In this document: in pieces, positions 1 to 21,550 of the stretch
Layout of the letters: each line of letters begins with the position of its first letter
Numbering within the stretch: position 1 is the first letter of the stretch
Assembly (NCBI RefSeq): GCF_020085105.1
Contig: NC_058042.1
Coordinates: 10,181,501 to 10,245,500, forward strand
From: Siniperca chuatsi
Lineage: Eukaryota > Chordata > Actinopteri > Centrarchiformes > Sinipercidae
Reading direction: 5' to 3'
Length of the DNA stretch: 64,000 nt
The notes under the pieces: generated by a model
What the model saw: the letters and a program-made list of their open reading frames with translations, nothing else
The model's database searches: none
What the model was told of the DNA's origin: nothing
Position numbers and translations under genes: made by a program

Positions 1-650
1 TAAATCTGCAGTTGCTGAAATGTGCATTGAAAGATGACAATATTCCTTTAACGTTATTCCTATTGGCACTGTTATACTTGCAAGTCTGTCTTTAGTTACT
101 CATTCATGACTTATGTATTGTATATAATCCTCTATAGCATCACATTGAGATTGCTATAATATTCCTATTGTGAACCATAGTCTAGCATCACACTGCTGCT
201 GCTGATACACACAAAGACACATCATACATGTGCCAATACACAATCGATTAAAAGCAATAGAAAGTCATTCAAATGTTGCTGAAACAAACAAAAAAAACCA
301 ATAACATAGATAGCCAGGTTTTTTATTCTAGCCATGCTATAACAGATTGTGCCACACATGGGATGCAAGATCTACTACTTCAGAATGTGCTTACAAATCA
401 TGGATGTATAGTATGAGGTCTTGGGCTTAATTATTTTAAACGAGAAAAATATGTGTCAAGCATGAAACCATTGCATTTACAGTATCGGAGCATTTTATTT
501 TGTTCTGTGTTTACCGTGGTGTAGACCGCCTCCTCGTGGCTGTGAGCGCACACTACACCGGCATGTCTGCCTCAGGTTGAACTCGGAAACAAAACCTCAA
601 TGCCCGGCGATCATTTCCTGTGGGTCACATTTTACTACAGTTTGGAAGAA
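1..650 (+). promoter_or_regulatory. leo1 upstream flank and 5' leader
   Basis: Positions 1-500 are AT-rich and hold nothing I can name. From about 515 the sequence becomes richer in CpG, as expected for a housekeeping-type promoter and leader, and continues to the leo1 ATG at 651. There is no clear TATA box. A TTTCCTG (ETS-like) motif lies near 614. If transcription starts upstream of 563, a six-codon upstream ORF (563-580) would be in the leader. The transcription start cannot be placed from sequence alone. Confidence 0.45.
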
Positions 651-11598
<10,948 letters not shown>

Positions 11599-11686
11599 TT
11601 CACTTTTTTATCATTCCACTGTATTATCAGTGCTCAGCCCACATGGCATATAAACAGCCATATTTTGTTTTGTAGATTTTCTTAAG

Positions 11687-11723
<37 letters not shown>

Positions 11724-11815
11724 AATGTGTTGTGTTTGTGTGTGATTGTGTGTTTGCTTGTTTATGTTGTGTACAGAAGAGGTGATAAATAAAGAAATGG
11801 TTGTCTTATGTAACC
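11599..11815 (+). terminator. leo1 3' UTR and polyadenylation signal
   Basis: The 3' UTR follows the TAA at 11596-11598. It contains a GT dinucleotide run of about 29 bases (11691-11719) and a canonical AATAAA at 11788-11793, so cleavage is expected around 11805-11820. The 3' UTR is short, about 210 nt. Confidence 0.8.
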
Positions 11816-13648
11816 AAAGCTTCCCAAGGCCCCTTTATCTTTTTTAACATTATGATTCATATGCATGTATCACACTGTTGTGAGATTATGAAACATACTA
11901 CTTAGTCCAGTTTCTAAACAAATAGAGGAGGTTAATGAAAGAATTGTTGTAGCAACGCCCGCCACTTGCTCTGTCACTCACTCACATAGCAACACACAGC
12001 ATTGACCAGTGTTTTACCAGTATGCCAGTTTAGCTTTGAAGTTCATGCAGTTCATGTGGATGGAAAAAGTGCCTTAAGGAAAAAAATGTAGAGGGTAGTT
12101 GGGGGAACTGGCGTTGAAAGAACCAACTAAACCCACCTGACAGGAGAGGCAAGAGATTTGGGAATTTGGAGGAGGAGCTGTAGTACTGTGAGAGAAGGTC
12201 CTCCTCAACCTGCCTGCCAGCCCAGAGAAAAAGGAAGGAGTAGGAGCATAGCTAGGATTATGAGTCTTATAAAAACGAGTTGACATTGGTACCCACTCCA
12301 TTTTCCAACTCATCCCCACACCGTTACCCCACCTCTGCCATACAACTTGAAGACGCTGAAGCATTGGTCAATTGTCCAACACTAGAATTGACAGGGTTTT
12401 GACAATAGCTTGATAGCTTTCCAGCAACGACCATAATGGAAATAACCTTGTAGCTTTACTGTGTTTTTATCCTCAACAATATTAATCATATATCTGTACT
12501 GCTGTATTTGTCAAATGAATCTATCTAGTACTACTTGGCTGTCATAACTATACTTTCAGGAAACCAAAAAGAGTTTTAAACACTGCGCATATAGAAACGT
12601 TAGAAATGTTTTTAAAATGCTGAAATGCTAAAAGTTTAAATGTTTTTGTTTATGACATTACATCCAAATGTGAAATGCAAAATACACTAGGCACATGGGT
12701 GCTAACGTTAACATTAGCATGCTGACATGGTGAAGTTAAGCAGGTATAATGTTCATATTCACCATCTTGGTTAGTGTGTTAGCATGCTAACATTAGCAGC
12801 TAATTAGAATGTCATGGTCCTCTTGGGACCATTAATATCTGAACAAAATTCCATGGCAATCTATCCAATGAGATACTTCAGTGTGGAAGTGGTGGACTGA
12901 CTACAGACCAACATTGCATGGCACCACGCCACTAGCATGGCTGAAAATGGACTATTGATAAGCATATTCATAACAGAACTTTTTTTTTTCTTTTACATTT
13001 TTGTATTCTGGCTTATTAATATCAGTTTTATTTTTCTACATGCTTCAACTTTTTAAAAACCACAATGTAAAATAATATTTACTGAACAGTTTGAGCATTA
13101 GGCTATTTTATATTTTAAAGTAAATGTTATCATTGTGGCCTTTGTGTAAGTAAACCAAAGCCTGTTTCAAATCCAAAACCCAATAGTATAATGAAAAACA
13201 TACTGTATGATATGATTATGAAATATTTAAAAATAGAAATTGGAGGACTCTCAAAAGTCCGGTTTTCGTACGTCAGTGCTCCAGTTGTTAAACAGCAAGT
13301 GAGATTGGATGAGGTATTGTGACTTGATCCCTTTTAAAGCCACAGAGTGAGAGGGGAATGTAGAGAACAACAGTCCCGGGTACTGGTTCAAGTTCATCAG
13401 CCAGAATGACGCACAGTGTCGCACACTCCCTCACACACACAAACACACACCCACACAGAAGCATTAAGCTGGGTTCCCAGAGATAGATAGATAGATAACC
13501 CTCGAATCTGACCTCTCCCCCAGCCCTGTCCAGACAGAACTGGCTGTAGCCACCCAGAAAACAAAACTGGTAAAACACTAACTAAGTGATTAAGTAAGAG
13601 TTACATAAATTGGCTGCATTCTTTCTCTTGGCAACCGCCTCTCTGTGT

Positions 13649-13688
<40 letters not shown>

Positions 13689-14819
13689 TTTGACGTGGCC
13701 ACAGACTACTGTCAGTACAGGGAGAAGTATCAAAGACCTCTCGGGCACTGTTCACATGGTACAGGCTTGTGTGCGAGAGAGGTTCTGTCAGGACAGCAGT
13801 GTTTAAAAGAGTGTTTGGAATCAGAGACCAGCTCCCTGAAGCTCCTTGAAATGAGATTATTGTGCGACTACACCACTCATTGCTGAGGGCAAGTTGTACC
13901 CAGCAGCATTAGCTTTTCTATCATTTACTCAGAACAGGCCAGCGTGTGTGCAGACGCTTGTGCATGCATGTTTATGCAGCCAATCACAGTGAGTAGAAAC
14001 TGTGCCTCCTCATTATAGCACATGCTAAACTATAGATAGCACATACTATGAATTGTTATTCGTGCTTCATGCAAATGTTGTGTGTTGTCTTGAAAAGAGA
14101 ACGTGTCACCGGTAGTGGTGTGCTGCGTTATCTCAGACTGCAGTGGGTTATGTAAACCCAATTCCACACGGTAAGGAGTGGGGAGGGAAAGAGAGGGGGA
14201 GGCACTGCTGCACACAGTCAGCACTGACTGACGGGGGATGAGACAGAGGGGAGGGCTGCAGCATTTCACCCTTCTTTTTTGTTTTCTCCTCCCCCTTTAT
14301 CTCATCTTTCTCTCTGTATCACTTCAGTTGTTTCTCCCAGCTAACCCTTCTTCCCACCGTCCAGCCTGAACCTGGACTCTGTAACATCACATTTTCTGTA
14401 AAGAAAGCACAGACAGCGGCAAAAGCAGAGCAGAGAGGGTATACACTGAAACACGGCTGAGTCACTTTGAGAAACTCTGGTGTCATTCAGGGATAACTTG
14501 GCCACTGTTGTGCCAATTAGGCCCGGGGGAGCCAGTGGCTGGGTCAGTATCAGGCCAGGTGCTTCTTGAAGTAAACAGAGATGTGTTTTCATTGGTCTCA
14601 GCCTCCTCTTTGTTTGCCTGCACTGATGCCCTGGTTGACCTGAGTGTGTGTGTGTGTGTATCCAGATACTACCCGTGTAAACCTTAATATTCTAGTTGTT
14701 CTGCATGCTCATGTTCCTTGACTCATACCTTTGTTTCATTCCAGGATTCATCACATCAGTACCACTGGTTTATAGTCAAAGTTTGATGCTGGAGTGGTGT
14801 TGGTTTGAAAATTAAAAAA
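11816..14819. repeat. Intergenic stretch left of Rex3
   Basis: No gene is visible here. About 12690-12960 is a copy of a teleost repeat recognisable by its alternating GCTAACATTAGC and GTTAGCATGC motifs, then TCCATGGCAATC and GTGGTGGACTGAC. There is a (CA)n run at 13651-13685, a short (GATA)n at about 13484-13498 and a short (GT)n near 14645. Other open frames are isolated and show no codon bias or known motif. Confidence 0.55.
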
Positions 14820-14834
14820 GACATTTATTAAATC
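14820..14834. repeat. Left target-site duplication of the Rex3 insertion
   Basis: The 15-base sequence GACATTTATTAAATC directly precedes the element and recurs exactly at 18103-18117 directly after it. This is the duplication made when the retrotransposon inserted. Confidence 0.9.
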
Positions 14835-15254
14835 CCCCTCCTTGAACCGCCACCTTAACGTGGTGGAGGGGTTTGAGTACCCGAATGACCCTGGGAGCTA
14901 TGTTGCCTGGGGCTGTATGCCCCTGGTAGGGTCACCCATGGCAAACAGGTCCAGGGTGACGGGTCAGACCAAAATCAAGGCCAGTTACGTCGCCCGGATT
15001 GGCGCTACCGGGGCCCCACCCTGGAGCCAGGCCTGGGGTGGGTGCCCGACGGTGAGCGCCTGGTGGCCGGGCCTTTCCCCACGGGGCCCGGCCGGGCACA
15101 GCCCGAAGGAGCGACGTGGGGCCGTCCTCCCGTGGACCCACCACCCGCAGGAGGATCCGTAAGGGGCCGGTGCAGAGAGATCTGGGCGGCAGTCGAAGGC
15201 AGGGGCTTCGGCGACCAGATCTCCGGACACAGAAACTGGCTCTAGGGACATGGA

Positions 15255-16250
15255 ATGTCACTTTGCTGGGGGAAGGAGCCTGAGCTTGTGCGGGAGGTTG
15301 AGCGTTACCGGCTAGATATAGTCGGCCTCGCCTCCACGCACAGCCTGGGCTCTGGAACCCGTCTCTCTCGAGAGGGGCTGGACGCTCCATTTCTCTGGCG
15401 TTGCCGGCGGGGAGAGGCGGCGGGCTGGTGTGGGCCTGCTCATAGCCCCACAGCTCAGCCGTCACGTGTTGGAGTTTACCCCAGCGAACGAGAGGGTCGC
15501 GTCCCTCCGCCTCCGGGTGGGGGACAGGTCTCTCACTGTTGTGGCGGCCTACGGGCCGAACAGCAGTGCAGAGTACCAGGCCTTCTTGGAGTCCCTGGGA
15601 GGGGTACTAGACAGTGCACCACCCGGGGACTCCGTTGTTCTACTGGGGGACTTCAACGCCCACGTGGGCAACGACAGTGACACCTGGAGAGGGGTAATCG
15701 GAAGGAACGGCCCCCCTGATCTGAACCTGAGCGGTGTTCAGTTGTTGGACTTCTGTGCTAGTTACAGTTTGTCCATAACTAACACCATGTTCAAGCACAA
15801 GGGTGTCCATCAGTGCACGTGGCACCAGGACACCCTAGTGTCTTGGACACTCGGGTGAAGAGAGGGGCGGAGCTGTCAACCGATCACCACCTGGTGGTGA
15901 GTTGGATCCGCGGGCGGGGGAGGAAGCCGGACAGACTTGGCAGGCCCAAGCGTATCGTGAGGGTCTGCTGGGAACGTCTGGCGGAGCCCTCTGTCAGCAG
16001 GGTCTACAACTCACACCTCCGGGAGAGCTTCTCCCAGATCCCGGGAGGTTGGGGACATTGAGTCCGAGTGGACCATGTTTTCCACCTCCATTGTCGATCG
16101 CGGCTCGTAGCTGTGGTCGCAAGGTTTCTGGTGCCTGTCGCGCGGCAATCCCCGAACACGGTGGTGGGCGCCGAAGTAAGGGATGCCGTCAGGCTGAAGA
16201 AGGAGTCCTATCGGGCCTTGTTGGCTCGTGGGACTCCCGAGGCAGCTGAC
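15255..16250 (+). pseudogene. Rex3 endonuclease region (frameshifted)
   Basis: The start of the region (frame at 15255) reads [15 protein letters not shown], typical of RTE endonucleases. The frame at 15430 carries [14 protein letters not shown] and the metal-site motif [12 protein letters not shown]. The frame at 15813 carries the C-terminal STDHHLVVSWI motif, including its catalytic His. Around 15835-15845 the chain jumps from CTWHQDTL to VLDTRVKRG, omitting a segment of roughly 18-20 residues that the family normally has. Together with the frame changes this inactivates the domain. Confidence 0.82.
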
Positions 16251-18073
16251 AGGTACCGGCAGGCTAAGCGTGCTGCAGCCCGTGCGGGTCACAGAGGCAA
16301 AAACTCAGGACTGGGAGAGGTTCGGAGAGGCCATGGAGGAGGACTATCGGTCGGCCTCAAAGAAATTCTGGCAAACCGTCCGACGGCTCAGGAGGGGGAA
16401 GCAGTGCTTCACCAACACCTTGTGCGGTGCGGGTGGAGAGCTGTTGACCTCGACTGGGGATGTTGTCGGACGGTGGAAGGAATACTTTGAGGATCTCCTC
16501 AATCCCGCTGTCACGTCTTCCGAAGAGGAAGCGGAGGCTGGGGACCGGAGGCGGACTCATCCATCACCCTGGCCAAAGTCACTGAGGTTGTTGGCAAGCT
16601 CCTTGGTGGCAAGGCTTCGGGGTGGATGAGATCCGTCCTGAGTATCTTAAGTCTCTGGATGTTGTGGGACTGTCTTGGCTGACACGTCTCTGCAACATCG
16701 CGTGGCGGTCTGGGACAGTGCCTCTGGACTGGCAGACCGGGGTGGTGGTCCCTCTGTATAAGAAGGGGGACCGGAGGGTGTGTTCCAATCACAGAGGGAT
16801 CACACTTCTCAGCCTCCCCGGTAAGGTCTATTCCAGGGTACTGGAGAGGAGAATTCGTCCGATAGTCGAACCTCGGATTCAGGAGGAGCAGAGTGGTTTT
16901 CGTCCCGGTCGTGGAACACTGGACCAGCTCTATACTCTCCATCGGGTGCTCGAGGGTTCATGGGAGTTTGCCCAACCAGTCCACATGTGCTTTGTGGATC
17001 TGGAGAAGGCATTCGACCGTGTGCCCCGGGGCGCTTTGTGGGGAGTGCTCTGGGAGTATGGGGTCCGGGGCCCTTTGCTAAGGGCTGTCCGGTCCCTGTA
17101 TAACCGGAGCAGGAGCTGTGTTCGCATTGCCGGCAGTAAGTCAGACCTGTTCCCGGTGCATGTTGGACTCCGCCAGGGCTGCCCTTTGTCACCGGTTCTG
17201 TTCATAATTTATATGGACAGAATTTCTAGGCGCAGTCAGGGGCCGGAGGGTGTCCGGTTTGGGAACCACAGGATCTCATCTCTGCTGTTTGCAGATGATG
17301 TCGTTCTGATGGCTTCTTCAAACCAGGACCTGCAGCATGCACTGGGACGGTTTGCAGCCGAGTGTGAAGCAGCTGGGATGAGAATCAGCTCTTCCAAATC
17401 TGAGGCCATGGTTCTTGACCGGAAAAGGTGGTTTGCTCTCTTCGCGTGGGTGGGGAGTCCTTGCCCCAAGTGGAGGAGTTTAAGTATCTCGGGGTCTTGT
17501 TCACGAGTGAGGGACGGATGGAGCGTGAGATTGACAGGCGGATCGGTACAGCGTCTGCAGTGATGCGGGCGCTGTATCGGACCGTTAGGTAAAGAAGGAG
17601 CTGAGTCGAAAGACAAAGCTCTCGATTTACCGGTCAATCTACGCTCCTGCCCTCACCTATGGTCATGAGCTTTGGGTAGTGACCGAAAGGACAAGATCGC
17701 GGATACAAGCGGCGAAAATGGGCTTCCTCCGCCGAGTGGCTGGGCGCTCCCTTAGAGATAGGGTGAGGAGCTCAGTCACACGGGGGGAGCTCGAGTAGAG
17801 CCGCTGCTCCTCCACGTCGAGAGGAGCCAGCTGAGGTGGCTAGGGCATCTGATCCGGATGCCTCCTGGACGCCTCCCTCGGGAGGTGTTCTGGGCATGTC
17901 CCACCGGGAGGCGGCCCCGGGGAAGACCCAGGACACGCTGGAGGGACTATGTCTCTCGGCTGGCCTGGGAACGCCTCGGGATCCCCCCGGAGGAGCTGGA
18001 GGAAGTGTCTGGGGCGAAGGAAGTCTGGGAGTCCCTGCTTAGACTGCTGCCCCCGCGACCCGGCCCCGGATAA
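16228..18073 (+). pseudogene. Rex3 reverse transcriptase region (frameshifted)
   Basis: The linker (KKFWQTVRRLRRGK and GRWKEYFEDLLNP) is in the frame at 16228. The reverse transcriptase core then runs in another frame from 16622 to about 17430. It has WQTGVVVPLYKKGD, RGITLLSLPGK, the palm motif FVDLEKAFDRVPRG, RQGCPLSPVLF and the catalytic FADDVV at 17288-17305. After about 17430 the frame is lost. The C-terminal segment reappears at 17858-18073 (RRPRGRPRTRWRDYVSRLAWERLG, residues shown in part) and stops just before the tail. The core motifs are intact, but the continuous ORF is not. Confidence 0.88.
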
Positions 18074-18102
18074 GCGGAAGAAGATGGATGGATGGATGGA
18101 TG

Positions 18103-18117
18103 GACATTTATTAAATC
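18103..18117. repeat. Right target-site duplication of the Rex3 insertion
   Basis: An exact second copy of the 15 bases found at 14820-14834, immediately after the (GGAT)n tail of the element. Confidence 0.9.
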
Positions 18118-19494
18118 AGTATGTTAAAATTAACTAATGTTTCGTACCTCCTCCCAGTCTGGGGACAGAAAATATAACCCTCTACATTAAATTGTTTATT
18201 AACGGGGTTTATTCACATTTTTTCCCACTCTTTTTCTCTTTAGATTGAAGATATTTGCCTATTTTTGTACTTATCTTTCTTTGTTGTATGTCTTTGTTGG
18301 TATGAGCTAAAAACCTTCTCCACGTTGTGTGTAATATATTGTATGTCATGTATATTTTCTATTTTCATATTTCGTATTGTCTCACCCATATAGAGCAATG
18401 TTTTCTGTTTTCTACTTTTTCAAAATACAATAAAAAAGGTCCCTGCAGACCTTCTTCGGGGAGGAAATGGTGTTAACTGAAAATGATTAGAAAGTTATTG
18501 TTCAGCTCTATTTGATGGTCAGATGAACATATTTGTAACCATAAAATCAATATAAAGATATGCAAACAGTGCAGCCATTAAATTTTTTTCTCTGCTGGAA
18601 AAAATCACAACCCTTTTGCACCAAACGTACAATATATTATTCTCAATTTATGGAGGAAGTCTTTTTTTTGTCTATTATTGCTCTTTTGTTCACTTAAATT
18701 AATTCTAATAATTTTGTAAACTACTTCAAAAACAGTCTAACTTTGTGTACCCTGACTGTATTTCATAGCTTGGTGCCCTTTAGCCCTGTCTCAGTATGTC
18801 CATTCCCCCTGCTGGTGCTTACATAAGAGGCCTAATAAATAAAATAGAAACACAATACTCTACTCTCACCACAGGATCCTCAAACACTCACACATGACAC
18901 TGGTCCAGAGACTGCAGCGAGGGTCTTAGCAGGAACATTTTCCCTTACACACAAGCACGACTGTAACAGTTCAGTATGATATGTTTCTTTCCTTCTGACC
19001 TTAATGATTTGGGTCAGCCTGTTCTGCCGAAGGACCAGGGCTTAATCTGTAAACAACGGGTTACCTTCAACTGTGAGCTGCTCTGCACACAGATTGCACT
19101 TGAGCTTTTCTAAAAACAGACAAAAAAACAAAACAAGCAAGGTGATCCTCTGTGCCACAGCTTCTCCAGAGCCAGGGCCACTACCTTATTAAACACAGAA
19201 AGTGGTTTGTTTCCCCAATGCACCATTAAATAACTGCATCATTATCTGCAGTATCTACCTACCTACTATATCTATCTATCTACCCTGGTGTTATATTTCA
19301 TATTCTGATTTAATTCCATTGCAATCCATAAATAAATAAAAATGTTTGTCACATTGTGAGCTCACATGTAAGTAAAGGGTGGTAATTACAGGCTTTGTGA
19401 CCTTTTAAAAGGGTTGATCTGTGTTCAGCTGCCCATTTGGACAACAATTTTTGAGTCCAGGTTCAGGCAGACCCACGCACATAACATGGGTTGC
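18118..19494. other. Intergenic, nothing recognised
   Basis: AT-rich single-copy-looking DNA with no open frame of note, no RNA gene and no clear repeat. There is only a short (ATCT)n-like patch near 19255-19285. Confidence 0.6.
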
Positions 19495-20285
19495 TCTAAT
19501 ACTGTAATTAAGTAACATTTTGAGATGTTTGTACTTTACTTGAGTATTTCTATTTTATGTTACTTTATACTTCTACTCCACTACACTGCAGCTGGAAATA
19601 TTGTACTTTTTATCCCACTAGTTACTTACTACTTTTCAGATTAGGTTTTTACCTAAAGAACATGAAAAGCTTGTAAATTACAAACGGTAGCTAGCTCCCA
19701 ACCTTTTTGGCTTGTGACCGCTTACAAAAAGCAGTGTCTTGTTGGGGCCCTTTGTCATGTGTCAGATGTCTGAGTTGTTTGCACTTCCTTCTCAGGTGGT
19801 TTCATTTAAATAACACTTTTGAGGCCCGAAGAGGTAAAATTATTCAATTTTTCACATAAACTGCAAAGATCAGAGAAAACTCCAAACCATTAATACAAAT
19901 TTGTTTAGAAGAACTTTTTTCTTCTATTTTTTACTTTAATTATCTTATGACCTCTCACATTTATCTTGTGACCAACTGGAGGGGTCAGACCCCTAGGTTG
20001 GGAAATACTGGACTAAACTAAACTTTATATAAAGTAATACAGTAAAATATTGCTTACACATTTATGCATCAGAATTAACAATCTAATAATGCCATATATA
20101 ATAATATAGAGACTGTAGAACAAGTACTTTTACTTGTGATATTTGATGTACATTTGGCTGATAATACTTCTGTACTTTTACTTAAGTTGGAGTTAATTCA
20201 ATACTTTTAATGGAGCCTTTTTACATTGTTGTATTGGTACTTTTACTTAAGTAAAGGATCTGGATACTTCTTACATCACTGGTTG
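19495..20285 (+). repeat. Teleost interspersed repeat, with a second repeat nested inside
   Basis: The outer repeat starts near 19495 with ACTTTACTTGAGTATTTC and TACTTCTACTCCACTACA. It ends near 20285 with TACTTTTACTTAAGTAAAGG, then ATCTGGATACTTCT. I recognise this family from many fish genomes. Between about 19690 and 20015 it is interrupted by another repeat beginning CCAACCTTTTTGGCTTGTGAC and ending near GGTTGGGAAATACTGGAC. Related copies of the outer family occur at about 24185-24295, 54390-54705 and 58800-59145. No coding capacity. Confidence 0.65.
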
Positions 20286-21477
20286 CTTAATGAGGAACAC
20301 GGGACATGTGATTGCACACAGAGTAGACAATTATGTTACACAATTCCTGACCCAGGTGTCATGCCTGCATCTTGTGTAAACAGCTTGACATGGGGGCTAT
20401 CATGGGACATCAGGTTTAACATAAAAGGGTTCCAAATGGGTCCATGTTGGCAATACATGGGTTATGGGCTGTAAAGAGGGTATGATCGTAAAATGTGTGT
20501 TTCCACTTTGCAATAAGCCATGCAGTAATGGTAGTAAATTGTTATTGGCCTGGAAGATCTTCAGCCTTCTTCCACATGGTAGGATGTCAAAAGTGTCTGA
20601 TTACCAGGCCTGATTAACCCCTTAACAGTAGTTTTAAGGTTGTTAAAATCATTCTATTTCACACTGTCTGACAGTATCATATATAATCTGTATCAGCTTG
20701 TACAAGCTGTTCATTGAAGCTATATAATCTTACACTGAGGGAAATATTCAAACCCAGGATGTTTTCTATGGCTGGGCTATTCCATAAGATAGACATATTA
20801 CAGGTGTCTTGTACATGCATCATTTTATGCACATTTTTAGTCCGACATATTTGGTATCTTTGGAAAATTTGGTTGGGATCTCCACAATAAAGTTCTATGG
20901 GTTTGAACAGTGTTTGGTTGCAGCCAAAATGCTGCTTTCAAGAACAGCCTACAGTATTATAGTGTCACTATCTAGAATCAGTTAGACAGGTCTACAGGTG
21001 AACAAAGTATCCTACAGGCTTTCAAACGTAAACTGAAATCTGGACACTTTCATCTGTTACTACTGTTTCATGCATTTTAATTGTTTGTTTTTTAATATAT
21101 TCCTGAAAAGCAGTACTGATACTGGTGATATCAATTTAATTGAAAATGGTTGCACAGCAAGAGTTTGCTGTGTTTGTTTACTGGTCAGTTTGCTCCCCTG
21201 GCCCATTTAAGGGGTTTAAATGAGAAAGCAGAGGATACACTTCAACCATAAGACGTATGTCTAGGACTAGGACGTTAAGAAATTGCACCAAAAGAGAGGA
21301 GAAGAGTGTTGTAGAACACAGCAGAAGATGGGAAAAAGGTGCTGAGGTCAGGTGTGGGCCGAGAGCTCGCCAAATCTCCCCGGGCCTGCGGTATTTCAGA
21401 GCCCGGTGCGACTCATAGCACATTACACCCTACTTCTGACCTTCAGTTATCTAACCAGCCTGCCAGCACCAAGCCAA

Positions 21478-21550
<73 letters not shown>

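Larger units (their letters stand above)
14835..18102 (+). mobile_element. Rex3 (RTE-clade) non-LTR retrotransposon, full length but inactive
   Basis: This 3.27-kb GC-rich island begins with a stem-loop-forming leader and encodes an apurinic-type endonuclease followed by a reverse transcriptase. It ends in a (GGAT)n tail (about 18084-18102). Both sides carry the same 15-bp target duplication. Two segments, 16731-16750 and 17174-17194, match the binding sites of the degenerate primer pair I recall as being used to survey Rex3 in fish, which makes the family call firm. Rex3 normally has one continuous ORF. Here the recognisable protein segments change frame at least six times (starts near 15255, 15430, 15813, 15902, 16068, 16228 and 16622), and a block is missing within the endonuclease, so the copy cannot make a working protein. 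Composition differs sharply from the AT-rich surroundings. Confidence 0.93.

Noticed and set aside
14835..14980. HDV-like self-cleaving ribozyme at the Rex3 5' end
   Set aside because: A stem-loop is present, but the nested double-pseudoknot order of helices and the expected leading G were not found by eye.
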